NCBI GenBank assembly: GCA_022592435.1
Contig: JABYQS010000038.1
Location: forward strand, 1 to 64,000
Reading direction: 5' to 3'
Source of the DNA: Cerioporus squamosus
Lineage: Eukaryota > Basidiomycota > Agaricomycetes > Polyporales > Polyporaceae
Length of the DNA stretch: 64,000 bases
Positions 48,784 to 60,655 of this stretch are shown one piece after another (within the stretch, counting starts at the first letter, position 1; the number at the start of each line of letters is the position of its first letter). The notes beneath the pieces were generated by a model, which saw only the letters and a program-made list of their open reading frames with translations, was not told the DNA's origin and ran no database searches. The translations under genes were made by a program, and so were the position numbers.

Positions 48784-50272
48784 TCAGAGGAGCTGAAGAT
48801 GCTGCAACCGCTTGTGTGTCTGCACTACGATGGCTCGCCGGTTGAGGCTCAGGTGGTGGCGTGCGAGGAGCTGAAGTTTGTCAGTTTGCTGAGCGTGAAA
48901 CAGAAATAATGTACATGTACGATCAAGGACGTCCCGCAGGAAGTCGTCAAACACGAGCAGCAGACGGTCCACCGACCATCCCATGCGAGACGCGAGATGC
49001 TCCTCGAAGGTGTTCCCGCTGAGACTGTAAGCAGTGCAAGGGCTGCGCAGCGTCAGTGGTGACTCGTAGACAGCAACAGGCGACCACTCACTGCTCGGTC
49101 ACCAACACGCCCTGTTCATTCATGCCGCCGATGAGGAGCCAACCCACATATCCTGTGCGACGCGCGACCTTGTGGAACAGGTGCACCAACAGCGGGATGA
49201 GCTTTTCAACTTGCCTGCGAGGACTGCGTTAGCCAACCAAGCCCAATCGCGACGAAAATGAGCACTTACTCTTCGCGAGGCGCATCGGCATCCGGCACGA
49301 TCGCTCGACGAGCTGCATTGACCTCCTTCGCGCGATTCTCGAAGTCCTGCCGATCCGGCAGCTTCGAATAGATCTGCGCGCACAAGGATGAATACGCAGC
49401 CATGTCGCCCTTGCCATCGCGGACGTCAGCGTTCTTGGGTTTTGCAGGATGGTCGCTTGACTTGAAGAGCTGGAAACCGCTAGTCGCGGCCGTCTTGGTC
49501 GGAGTGCAAGCGAGCGTGTCGAGGAGACTATCCATCTCCTCGGAGCCCAGCAGCGAGTCGGAAGGATCGAGGGGCCCGCCAGGCACAGCTTGGGAAGACA
49601 TCGCGCCGACGGCCGCCAGCGTCGTGGATGGCGTATGGTTGGTCTTCGTCGTGGTCTTTGACGCCTTCTTCTTTGACTCGCTCACGTGTTGTCGTGCGTT
49701 ATGCGGGCTGATCGACTTGGCATGGTTGGCGAGACGCTGCGCAGTGCGAATGAGCTCGAGCTCGAGGTCCTAGGGCAACACACTCACTTTCGCAATATGA
49801 TCCAACCGATGCTTGTGCTGCGCGGGTGTCTCCGCTGGGTAGCGCACGAGATCTGTAGCGCGCTTCTGGAGCTCCTGCCGCATCTTGAAGTCCCCATCCG
49901 ACTCTGCGAGGAAGGGGGACGAAAGCTCGGCCAGATAACATTCTGTGAAGAGCGCTGCCGCCGACCGCCACCATCCTGGGGCGGTCGTATCAAGCGCCGC
50001 GAACTCTGCGCTGGCCTGCACGCGCTTGAGCAGGAGATACTCTGGGATACGCCATGTCAGCTTGCCCATTCCTGTAAACGCGACGTCAACGTGGCTTCTC
50101 CAGGTGAGTCGGACTGCAGTAACTTACTCAGGCGGAACGGAGTGTGTGAGCGCAGATGGACTCTGGCATAGGCAGGTGGAGAACGCGAGAACGTGGTCAA
50201 AAGGGCGACTGAGCGTGTTGGACTTGGAAGCTGAAGGCAGAGAGCAACGGGCGGGAAGCGATTTCCAAGCAC
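48784..50272 (-). CDS. Unknown protein, 425 aa, five exons, intact
   Basis: Exons (minus): 50272-50128, 50071-49788, 49736-49270, 49214-49092 and 49042-48784, joined by introns of 49-56 nt with GT-AG ends; the total is 1278 nt, exactly 426 codons. N-terminal part: YARVHLRSHTPFRL then MGKLTWRIPEYLLLKR. A Lys/Thr/Ser-rich linker (SESKKKASKTT) follows, then an acidic-to-basic stretch, and a compact C-terminal region (YVGWLLIGGMNEQG, MGWSVDRLLLVFDDFLRD). No catalytic signature is recognised. The clean splicing model argues that it is real and maintained. It sits between the two other unknown genes in a tight same-strand row, which suggests a shared origin or function. Confidence 0.7.
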
Positions 50273-50407
50273 ATGGCTTGGGAGACACTTTACTACTTAC
50301 AGTTGGTCGCGCCGCCGTCGCGGGCAAGACGAAGCGAAATTGGTTGCTGATATACACTAGAAGACACATTAGAGTCAAAGGACAAAGTTTTTAACTACAA
50401 GATCTAT

Positions 50408-52775
50408 CTACTGTGTGGTGCATGAGTCGGGCGATGAATCAGGATCAGGTAATACAACTGATGCGGACACGGGAGGCACAGGCAGTCGCCCGTAGCGATC
50501 GACAAAAGTACGCACATAGAAACTCACTGATGTCGACAGAATACGGGCATATGCGTCCATGCTGCAAGTCTTCGCAGTCGGCGCTGACTGTGCAAGACCA
50601 CCAGGCGCGTTCGGCCAGCGAGCGAGCACGGATACGAACGCCGCGAGATTTGGACGACACTCCTCCCAACCGATCTCTGGTGGCTCCTTCCAACGGAAGT
50701 GAGGCGCGGCTTCATCCTCTTCCGGGACGACGTCGAGGCCAGATGTCCCCGAGCCCCAAACCTCCGAAACGAGATGCTCGCGATGCCAACGCTCCACCTG
50801 CGACCATTCGGCCGTGCCCAGCACCAGCGCGTCCAGAGCGAGCAGTTCGCAACGCCAATTTGTCTCGTAGGCGTCCCAAACAATACGCCGCTGAGTCTCA
50901 ATATCAGACTCCACCCCGTGCAAGGTGATGACAGTTTTGCCGAAAAAGGGCCGGTCAGCGACATCGTACGACGGCAGCGCATTGGCCTTGCCAAACAGGC
51001 GTCGGATGTTCTCTCGCACGGAATGGCGCACTTGCTCGCGAGCTACTCGTGCCTCGGGGGGATTCTCGCCCAACTCGTTGATGCGGTAGTCACCCCAAAG
51101 GGCATCGCGCCACTCGGAGATTGCAAGGGGCCGGCCGTCGATCGTCCGATCAAAAAGGCGCATCCGGCAGAACGCACAGATGGAAACCCAGTGGTGCAAG
51201 TAGCGTGTCCTCTTCTTGTCGGCTGGGTACACTTCAAGCAGGTCGAGTAGCCAGGGTGGTGCGAAGTAGTATGTCACCGAGGACCAAGGTTGCTGCAGGT
51301 GACCAACGGTGGTAAGAGCTTGCACCCATGCAGGAGAGACAGCGACGAGGCTAGATGCATAGAACTGGCGTGAAGGAATTGGCGGAGGGCGCGAACTTGG
51401 ACCACCAGAAGGCTCTACTGCTGCTCCCTGCGCGTGAGCAGCTTCGCGCTTCTTCATACGGGCTTGGGCGCGACGAGAGGGCTGGGGGGCGGCGCAGACC
51501 TTGTGATGCGAGATGGGCCTGCCGGTTGCGTCGGCAGCTCATGCCCGAGGCCCCTGGATGCGCAATCTTCCTGAAGAAAGAACACAGGAGTTGCGGGACC
51601 TAGCGACGAACTGAACTCTCTGACGAACACAACGCCTTCGCGCAAACGTTTTGCCGGAGGCTGCCCATCGGCGTCGGCGTCGAGAAGAGCCGGCAGTTGT
51701 GACTGACAGAGCTGTCGACGCACCAGTGCCTGCATGGCTCGGTTCCATTCCCCAGGCATATTGAGCGCACCTGACATGTCGCGCTTAGCCAGAAGGAGCC
51801 TAGGGTACACCGGCTGCTGTGAGAAGTCTGCAGGCAGTGTCGTCGGCTCAACGACCTCGTAGACAGCCAACAGGGTTGTCAGGTCCCGCTGGAACCACAC
51901 CGGGATGCCGGCACGATGCAAGACCAACACCATATGCTCGTCGGAGGTGTGAGCTCCAAGGACATCCCATGGGCGCGCGGAGACGTTGCGCACCTCGGAC
52001 ACCACCAGCTGGATGTCCTGAGCCACTTGATGAGTCCCCAGATCTCCAATGTGAGTCTTTGGACATGTGCCGCGAGCGAGATGGTGACCCCTCGGACAGC
52101 TGGAGTCCGCGGAGCCTGTCGAGCGTGTGGCGGACGCAGACTATCAGGAACTCACCCTGCTTCCGCCATGGGCCTGACGATCCCAGCTCATGGAATCGAG
52201 TGATGGCCTCCCGAACAGCGTCAGCGAGGAGATCTTCCAACTGAGACTCGAGGAAGCCGACACCGAGGACGCCACAATTCTTGACCTTCCAATCGCCCGG
52301 CTGTAGCGTGCGCCACAGGACTTTCGAAGCCGGTGCATTCGGGGGCGCCACTCGGGGGATGCAGGCGAGGTGGAAGCTCTGGCGGTCAAACTCTTGCGGC
52401 CAGCGAGAATACTCATGGTATCCCCAGCGTCCGTCGGCGTACGTCGTGATGTCGCCATGCGCTACGGCGAATTTAGGGACCCAGTCAGCGTTTGGAGTGG
52501 TGAACACCGACTTGTGGCTAAACCCGGGGGCTGCAACGATGCCTGTGTAAGCGTCGACCAAGCCAACGTGCGCTGCTAGGGAATCAGCTATACTTCGAAA
52601 ACTGAGAGGAAGCCTGCTCACCTTTGCCATGACGAGTCTTGCGAAGAATGGCTTCGACAGGAGGAGAAGGTGGCCGAGGAGCATTCCCACTGCCATCAGC
52701 CACAGGTGCGGCAGCCGCGAGGGAGGATTTGGAACCCAGGGTCGAGGACAGAGGTAGCGACGACAGGGAAGACAT
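50408..52775 (-). CDS. Large unknown protein, reading frame split by an ATGA overlap
   Basis: Exon 1 is 52775-52622 (MSSLSSLPLSSTLGSK), then a 46-nt intron, then exon 2 (52575-52156) with VDAYTGIVAAPGF and WGYHEYSRWPQEFDRQSF. A 40-nt intron (52155-52116) keeps the frame into a region reading ARPWDVLGAHTSDEHM and AGIPVWFQRDL up to a stop at 51454-51456. A 56-nt alternative acceptor gives a helical-looking frame instead but then needs a frameshift near 52030. The second part (51457-50408, 349 codons) starts ATG overlapping that stop (ATGA) and reads WVSICAFCRMRLFDRTIDGRP, EWRDALWGDYR, TNWRCELLALDALV and ARWPNAP. Both parts look like one protein of about 800-900 aa with an unresolved intron or one-base lesion at 51450. 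I recall no named domain. Confidence 0.6.
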
Positions 52776-54426
52776 GCTGACGTTGTTCGCTATGTTAGTT
52801 GACAACCACCCTACATCACAAGAGCAACTCACTTCTGGAGTTATCCTGAACGGAACCTATACTTGCACGGAGACCTGAGGATGAATGCTACTTTTTCGGT
52901 CGCAAATCGGTCAGTGCGAGGGAGAGCAGCACTATATGCAATACGTACGAGGCAGTAACTACTGAGATCTACAGCAGGGATCGTCTTGCGGGAGCTTGGT
53001 CTTACAGCACCTTCGCCCAGATGAGGAATCTTGAGGTTGTGCGAGCCTGCTGTCGAGTAGGAGGGAGCTTCTGTGGTCTCGAGGATTATACCTCTTTCCA
53101 GCAGAAGGACGTCTATGTGCCTCGAGGAACGGGGATATCCCCGTTCAACTACCAGCAGATGTTGTCGAATAGGGGAGGGGGAGGAGACAGGGATCTTGAC
53201 ATCGCAGTCAGTAGACAGAGTGCGGAAGAAGGGGAGAGGTAGTTCCTACCGAACTGAACGCCGGATCTGCTAGCGATGAGAAGCTGGGATGCTGAGAGTG
53301 TGGGAGACCGATGCAGCGAGGCAGAGCAGGGTAGAGCGCCAGATAAGTCAACTGTGCGAACGGAAGGGGACGCGACAACGGCGCGAGATCATGTGACTGC
53401 GAGACCTCGGCGCTTGCGGGACTTGAACGAAATCGCGAAGTCCAGCTCCTCCTGTCTCCTCACTGTGTGCGACCTCCTGGTCACATCCTCGCACCTCATT
53501 CCTCGCTCCCATTGCTTGCTGTGCTTCTCTCACGCTCCTGGCTCACACGTCTCGCTCGCCAACACATTTCGCTGGCAATCGCAGCGCGCTAGCAACCGTA
53601 GCGTTTTGGGAGGGTCAAAGGCAGGGAGTTCATAGGACGCACCGGGAAAATTGGCAAGTGGCCTTTCGCGCTGATGGTACTAACCTGCTCTCTCCCTCTC
53701 TACCGTCCCCCATGCGCGCCCGCTTTTCCCTAAGTCCACCGGCTGTCGGCCGTAGTGTGATCTCATCTGCATTTTGAGTGCTGGCATAGTCCAGAGGTCT
53801 CAATGCACGCGCTCACCGGGTCGTCGTCCTCCAAGTCCTGGCGACTCCCATACAGGTTGTTTTGGAATACCCCGACCTCGCCGTCACACCCACGCACCCC
53901 GTCGCCCGTTCCGAACCTCGGAGTGCCACCCCGGGCCCTCCACATGCCGTTTCCCTTCCATCGACCGACGTCTTCCCTTCTTCCATATCCCAACAGCGCG
54001 CTCATGCAGCCTTGGAGTCGCCTGTCGTTGTAAATAACAGTCATACTACGTACATCCCTTTGGTCTCCACCTCCGTCTACTTCATGCGCGCAGAACTCCC
54101 GAGAATCCGCCCCCATGCCTCGTGCCGCAGGACTTCATTTCTCTCGTCATCTCTTCCACGTACACAGGCTTGTCCGCGCATACTATATCACCGATGTCGA
54201 TAGGCCGCAGGATAGTCCCATTTGTATTAGTGTGCGTCGTGTTCGCATACATAGTCCCTGCCGCGGGCCCATGGTTCATGTTGTCTGCTCGATTGTGCTG
54301 GGTCCTGCACACGAGGGTATCCATCAGAAATACGGGGACAGTCCTTGCCGCATGGTCGCGCAGTTATAATGCCATGCCTGAAATGGCTGAGAACACTCAC
54401 TTCTGCCCCTCTCCGCCCTCGTTTGC
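52776..54426. other. Divergent intergenic region between the minus gene module and the KDZ transposase
   Basis: 1.65 kb separating two divergent start codons (52775 minus, 54427 plus), so it probably holds both promoters and the left end of the KDZ element. I could not find a convincing terminal inverted repeat. Short open frames on both strands lack domains. Confidence 0.5.
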
Positions 54427-57400
54427 ATGAGTGGAAATCGCCCCAACGTCCCGCCCTCGAAACCGACTGGGTTTACGCGGAATGGCGCGTCCGCTCCCAG
54501 CGGAATGCGGATCGATCCCATGGCTGCCGTGCGTGCCATGATCGCCGCTCAACAAAACGTAGCCCGCCGTAGTGCTACTCCCGCACCCTCCGCGGTCGCC
54601 GCTCAGACCGTGCTGCCCAACGAGGATCCCGTCGCCTCAACTCATGCGGGTATGCGCAGACCCTTCGAGGATACTCCTGTTACGACGGAGGATGCGGGGC
54701 CTGCTGCGAAGAAAGCGAAGGTTAATAACACAGTTGTAAGTTCCAGATAATCTGTTGGTCTGAATCACGCTCACTGGCATCATTGTAGCCTGTTGGCACA
54801 CGTCTCCAAACCTTCTTGCGCTGGGCACCCACGGCCCAGCGAGCTCTATTCGTCCGTGAGGCTCCCCCTCCCTTGCCGCACCAATGTCCGTCTCCGCATC
54901 ACCTCGCGGCCAGCGCGGCGACATCCACAAGCAAAGTCAACCTCGGCGACGCGTCCCTCTTCCGTTGCTTCGATTGCTATCATGCCCAGGTCGTATGTCG
55001 CCCATGCATCGTCCTTGAGCACGTGCAAAATCCCTTCCATCGTGTCGAGGCTTGCAATAGCTCCTTGCGCTTTTGGGAGCGACAGTCCCTCGGCAGTCTT
55101 GGCGACTTCGTGATCAATTTGGGGCACGGAGGCGAGCCTTGCAGTCGCCAGTGGAACGAGCGGCAGATGACGATCACCCACGAGCATGGCATCGTCCCCA
55201 TGAAAGTACGCTTCTGTGCGTGCCCTACCGGCGACGATCGCAAGCCCGTGCCGGACTCCATTCAACTCTTGCGCTTCGGCCTCTTCCCTGGGACATGGAC
55301 AGAACCCCGCTCAGCGTACACGATCACCGGCCTCCGTGATTATGACTTGCTCTCCGCTCAATGTCAAATATCGACATGGGACTTCTCCGCCTATCTGAGG
55401 CGAAGCACGGATAATGTAGCTCCCGATTCTGTAAAGGTGAGCAGATTTCGCAAAGATGTGAACCTCAGACGTGCTGATAGGATTAATCAGGACCGACACC
55501 GCGAGCTCAGCAACACGATGCGCGAATTTATGTTCCTTCGCGCGACCCGCCGTGCCGGTGTCGAGCCCACAATCCCGCTGGACCTGGGCTCGCTCATGGT
55601 CCTTTGCCCAGCTTGTCCGCAGAAAGACATGAACATGGATCCGAGGTGGAAGGACCGGCCTCTGTGCGAGCAGTAAGCACTAACCTTACCTCGTGCTTCT
55701 GCTTGCTCACACTGCACCTAGGCACAAAGACATGTTCTTCTCAACGACAGACGGCAACTTTCAGAACAACTTGAAGGACAAGCCTTTCGATGAGTCCGAC
55801 TTCTCAATGACGAACGGCGGCGGCGCATTGGTGGAGCAAGAGGACTTCAAGAAGTACAAAGCGAAGGTCAAACCAGAGAAGGACGTGCGTGCCTGTACAC
55901 ATGTCTTGTACGCAATTACTGACCTTCCGGGCAGGACACCACATGCCACAAGTTTGGCGCGATGGGGTATTCGCGCTTCACTGGCCGGCTCAGCGGGATG
56001 GTCGGGCTGTCCTGTGCGCGGCACATGTTCGTCATGCCCAACGGCACGGTTGATATCACTGGCAGGAGAGGCGTGAGTACGGGTCGTTCATATGGGAAGC
56101 TGCATCGCTAACATAACCACAGCTACTGTTGGGTGGACTACTGCATGTGCGCTGGTATGCGTCGGTGGTCCTTCCTGAGATGGCACTGCAACGGATATGA
56201 CATCAATTGTCAATACCGCAAGAAATTTCGTGGACGAATCAAGGACATCCAGACGAACTTCCCCAATCTTCTCAGCATCCGTCTGGACTACCTGCCCTTC
56301 ACGCTGCCTGGGATCGGCAAATTCCATGCCCCTGCACATACTGTGTCCTGCCGGTGCAAATATTCGTACAACTACCTACCGGGCGTTGGCATGACAGATG
56401 GAGAGGCCGCCGAGCGCATCTGGGCGATTCTAAACCACCTCGCGGCCCGCACCAAGGAGATGTCTCCGGGACACAGGCACGATGTCATCAACCATTTTTA
56501 TAACGACATGAACGTCCGACGCCTGCACGGGATCTGTAAGTGAACCTCTGCATCCACGCGGTCCAGCTAACATCGGTTTCGCAGCGGCGTTGCTCCTGAA
56601 GCGGTGGCTTCGCGCCCGGGACTTCGCGGCTGAGACGCATCAGTACCTCATGACTTTGGAGCAATCCATCCCTCCAACTATCCTCGCAGAGTGGCATGCG
56701 CAGGAGGCTGAGTGGAAGGAGCGCGTCCTCCACATCGAGGAGGAGATCAACCTTGAGAGCCCGTATGAATTGAAGCAGGATAAAGGTTTGCATGCTGTCT
56801 CTTCTTGTCGTGTCTCGCGCTGAACCAGGTCGCAGCTCTTTCGGACAAGGAGCTCCTGATGAAAATCACACGGGAGAGAACCCTCACAGGGGAAACAGCC
56901 AGCGGCGTGATTGGCATCGTGCAGAGAGCCGTCTCGCTCACCGAGGAAAGGTACGTCTGCCGGTTATGACGGAGATGACCGGCCACTGATCGCCTCCTAG
57001 GGAGGCCTTACTTGATGCAATCGATCGACTTCCGTTCGTGGAGCCCGAGAGTGAGCTGGACGAGAGATGCCAGCAGTTCCACACTGAAGTAGAGCGCTGG
57101 GAGGTCCTGCGCGATACTTATCTCGTACCCATCGTGCATGATGCGGCGAAGCAGGTGGAAGAGGACGTCGTTGCGAAGACTTCACCTGCACAGGCATCCT
57201 CCAGCTCGACGACATTACCTCCGGCCGACAGCCCGTCCCCGACATCGTCCAATCTACCTCCTACCTGGCCCTGGCGTTCGACGGTGGAAGACACCGGCGA
57301 CGATGACCAGGGACTGCCACCGCCGCGAGTTGTCGACGGGCAATGCGAACATTGGCGAGATGTATTCCAAACAAGCATCGCGCTACCGTCAACGTATCAC

Positions 57401-58270
57401 TCTCTCATTACCTCTCGCAGCTGCATGCGCTCATTCGTTGAACTCGAGACCGACTTCCGCCGGGCCGAGGCTCTCAACAAGCTCGAGGATGTTCGACCTG
57501 CGGTCATCACGCGCGAGGTCATCAAGCTGCACAAGCTGAAATTTACCGGCAAGTCGATAACCACGCGGAACCGTAGCATGATCCAGGAGGCGGAGGAGGG
57601 CGTAACGCAGGCAGCGAATCGATATCGTCGTCATTGGGTCGCGCTGCGCGCCCTTGGTCTCGAAGATACATCGCTGAGACCGCTGGCTAAGGGCGATCTC
57701 GCCAGGTTCGACCTATCAACAGAGCGAGACCTTGGAAAGAGCAAGCGTCAGACCTCCTGGATTTGGGAGAACTTCTCGTTTGTCGATTCCGAAGCGGACG
57801 ATCGAAGCAGGGTGGTTTATGACGATGGTATGCTTGTTGAGTGTTCGTGCTGTACGTGTCACTCACACATCACGGCAGCGCGACGCGTGCACTGGTTCTG
57901 CTCCAGTGCGCTGTATACTCGCTGGAAGGAGGAGCTCGACATTGTCGACGAAGAGATGAAGCGCACTGTTCGCTTCTTCATGTATTGGGAGCGGCGGTGA
58001 CTGGACGTCGCGCGCGTCAGGGATGGCAACGGCGAGGATGGGGGGGCTGCGTACGCGTGTAGGTAAGACTGCCCATGCCCAACATGAATACATGCTAACT
58101 CCTCCTTGCTGGCAGACAAGCCTATCGTTACACGCGCCTCCTCAATGGAGCTCGAGAGAAGTTTTCTCCTGTGATTAACTTGGTACGTGCAGCCACCGTC
58201 TCGATAGCCGTCTCTCGTTGATCGGACATCGTAGGACAAGGTTCTCGTGGGTCTTTCGGAGGTTGAGTGA
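54427..58270 (+). CDS. KDZ-family transposase with CxC2-like cysteine cluster; damaged
   Basis: Cut-and-paste-type transposase. Exons: 54427-54735, 54789-55436, 55491-55672, 55722-55884, 55935-56072, 56123-56535, 56585-56785, 56836-56950, 57001-57827, 57879-58062, 58116 onward. The N-terminus is disordered with a KKAK nuclear signal. A CxC2-like zinc cluster follows (RCFDCYHAQVVCRPC, HVQNPFHRVE). The RNase H-fold core shows the acidic residues expected of the family: TDGNF, YDINCQY and GEAAERIW, with GKFHAPAHTVSCRCKY between the last two. The C-terminus has the family SWIW motif and EEMKRTVRFF. Two lesions are visible. The exon 5/6 junction is one base out of phase with GT-AG sites. A TGA at 57998-58000 stands where related proteins have Trp, and the frame stays open beyond it into KDZ-like sequence. 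It is probably inactive or recently inactivated. Confidence 0.85.
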
Positions 58271-58787
58271 GGTATTGGTACATTTGGAGGGAGGAATGAA
58301 TGCATGGACATGGTTTAGATAGTCTCATCCGGCGTATAAGTACACGAGTGCGTACCAGAAGAGATGCACGATGTCTCCTCGCCACCTGCCGCCGAGCGCG
58401 GCTTCGTCGCAGGGCCCAGGGCACTCTGCTTGCTGCACTTATTAAACTGAAGAACCCCCCTCCTCCCACATTCCCGCCATCGCTCCTCGCCCCGCTGCAT
58501 CCAAGGATATACAAGCTGCATCACGATGCCCAAGGTTCGCACCTCCGCTTGCGCCGCGCTCGAGCACTCGCGGCTGCGTCTGCGAACTCGTGCTTGGGTG
58601 CCGGCAGCTGTGGCTCGAACGCGGCCGTCCGTCCGTTCAGTCTGCTGATCACACCCTGAGCCCAGGTCTTGTTGAATGCCGCTCATGTATACGAACAGTG
58701 TCGAAAGGTGAGGTGTCGATCTCAGGCGTTGAGGTATGCTGAGTCTGCCCCGCCCAGCTTCGCAATGGGAAGGAGTATTCCGAGTAC
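58271..58787. other. Gap between transposase and TET/JBP gene
   Basis: 517 bp, likely the 3' end of the transposase transcript and the promoter or 5' leader of the dioxygenase. The start at 58788 is the first ATG of the long frame; an upstream start or exon is possible. Confidence 0.4.
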
Positions 58788-60403
58788 ATGATCCCTACCC
58801 CCGTTCCCTGCGACCTGGACTTCCTTGCGCGCAATGCACACGAGGAGCACGAACGTGTATTCACTGAAGATACCGAGAATGCGAACGGAGGGGAATGCCC
58901 GGAGGTTGCAGAAGCCGTTGCCGATGCGACTGGAGTTGGCTTTGAAACGTCGCGCGACGGGCATGTTATGCTCGGTGGGGAAGAAGGCCAGCAGCCCATT
59001 CAGGAGTCTTCTGCTCCCCCGTCTACCCTGTCTCCTCCTCCCTCTCTCCCTCATGATCCAGTCGCCTCCACCAACGATGTCGAGGCACCCCGTCATGTGT
59101 CTGCGCAAAACAAGAGGTCACACGCCAAGCGTGCCAAGCAGCGTGCAGCTGTCGAGGAGGAGAAGAGGGCGCGAGGACAGTGGACAAGTGCGTCGAAGCC
59201 CCCAAAGCAACACGTCCTCGATAAAGCTCGAGGCGTGAAGGCTGTTGAGACATCGTTCTCCCCCGCGCAGGAGAGAGAGATACCAGCCGGCGCAGGCTTC
59301 ACGGCAAAGGCGGAGGCTCAGACCCCAGACGATAAGGTGCCTCGTCGACTGGACGACTTCGACTGGAGTGTGTGGAGGCGCATCCCCTGGGACGGCAGGT
59401 AAGCATGCCTGGTCTACTGGCATGAACGTACGCTGAGCAACACAGCGAGACCTGCGTCATCGTCAACTCCGAGGGCGAGGTTCTGGCTATGCTTCCAAAG
59501 ACTCCTAAGGGTTCTACCTGGGAGCACGCCATTGCGGAAGCCACGATACTCATGACCAACTCGAGAGCAGAGTGCGGTAAGGATCCCAACGTTGAGCACC
59601 GACGCGGCGCATACTCCACTGCTACCGGTGGGTGGTCTTACGGAGGAGGACAACAGGTACGTCGCAGCATCGTTATGTACATACCCAGCTGACGTAGATT
59701 GTCAGGAGCCCATGAATCTGGTCGAGAAGACAGTGAAGGCTCAGCGAACGCTGCGTGCATTGCTCAACAATCCGGCGGTGCAGGAGATAGCGGGTTTTGG
59801 AGACAGTGAGTAATGCATTAAGTTGCTCGACGTTGCAGCTGACGCACTCGTTCAGACTGCCTGAAGACGTACGCCCCCGATCTGCATGCGTACTACGAGA
59901 CGACACAGACCAAGATCGCGGAGCAGTTCCCCAATCTCGCGCCCGTGTTCCCTAACAGCGTGTTCGCCGGCGTGACCTTCAACCTCGGACCCAGAACGGT
60001 GACGTTCGGCCATCGCGACCACCACAACCTCCCTTTCGGTTGGTGCTGCGTGACGGCCCTCGGAGACTTCGATCACGAGCGAGGGGGTCATCTTATCCTG
60101 TGGGATTTGAAGCTGGTCATTCAGATCCCCGCTGGCGCATCGTACCTCATCCCATCGGCCATACTCAAGCACTCGAACGTCGACATTGGGAAGCAGGAGA
60201 CCAGGATGTCTATAACACAGTACTCTGCTGGCGGCTTGTTCCGCTGGGTTGCTTGCGGCATGCGCTCACAGGCAGCGTACACACGGGAGGGAAACGTCAT
60301 GCCCTCAGCTGAGGATAGGTGGGACGAAGGCATCGCCCTTCTGCGTAGATGGTCTGGGAACCCGGAGAAACCTGTGTGGTCACGCGGGCAGCAGCGGAAC
60401 TGA
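58788..60403 (+). CDS. TET/JBP-family 2-oxoglutarate/Fe(II) dioxygenase, 489 aa
   Basis: Predicted nuclear enzyme oxidising 5-methylcytosine in DNA (TET/JBP family). Exons: 58788-59398, 59446-59656, 59706-59805 and 59856-60403; introns are 47-50 nt and the total is exactly 490 codons. The N-terminal 190 residues are low-complexity with a basic patch (KRSHAKRAKQRAAVEEEKR). The catalytic part shows family features in order: RRGAYSTATGGWSYGGGQQ, GFGDN, the iron-binding HxD in GHRDHHN (His 60011-60013, Asp 60017-60019), FDHERGGHLILWDLKL, PSAILKHSN with the distal iron His (60170-60172), and ETRMSITQY with the Arg expected to hold 2-oxoglutarate, then GGLFRWV. All key residues are present, so it looks active, in contrast to the damaged transposase beside it. 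Confidence 0.9.
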
Positions 60404-60655
60404 AGTTTGTCTTTTGTCTGTTCACTCTTGCGGGGATGTGACTGACGATGAAGGCAGGAATTGGTCTGGCGCGCTACTTTGCTGGGCAGCAAATCTCTGA
60501 GCTTCAACAGTGGGCTAGCAGAATGGATGATTGGATTGCGTCGCTGGCTCTATACTTCGTGCACTATGTAAACAGCATGCCCCCTCGGTATTCGTACATA
60601 CATGTCCAGGATGGTTGCAGTACAGTACGATACAGAACGTCGCTCGTGGACGTAC

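Larger units (their letters stand above)
54427..60403 (+). mobile_element. KDZ-type DNA transposon locus with TET/JBP gene
   Basis: A KDZ transposase and a TET/JBP dioxygenase lie head to tail, 0.5 kb apart, on the same strand. This pairing is a known feature of basidiomycete KDZ transposons. The limits given here are only those of the two genes; the true ends and target-site duplication were not found, and the neighbouring Cys/His genes may also belong. Confidence 0.65.

Noticed and set aside
49770..49787. An 18-nt mini-intron in the 425-aa gene that would also remove the stop
   Set aside because: A 51-nt intron (49737-49787) with the same donor and a GCGCAG acceptor keeps the frame and is of normal size.
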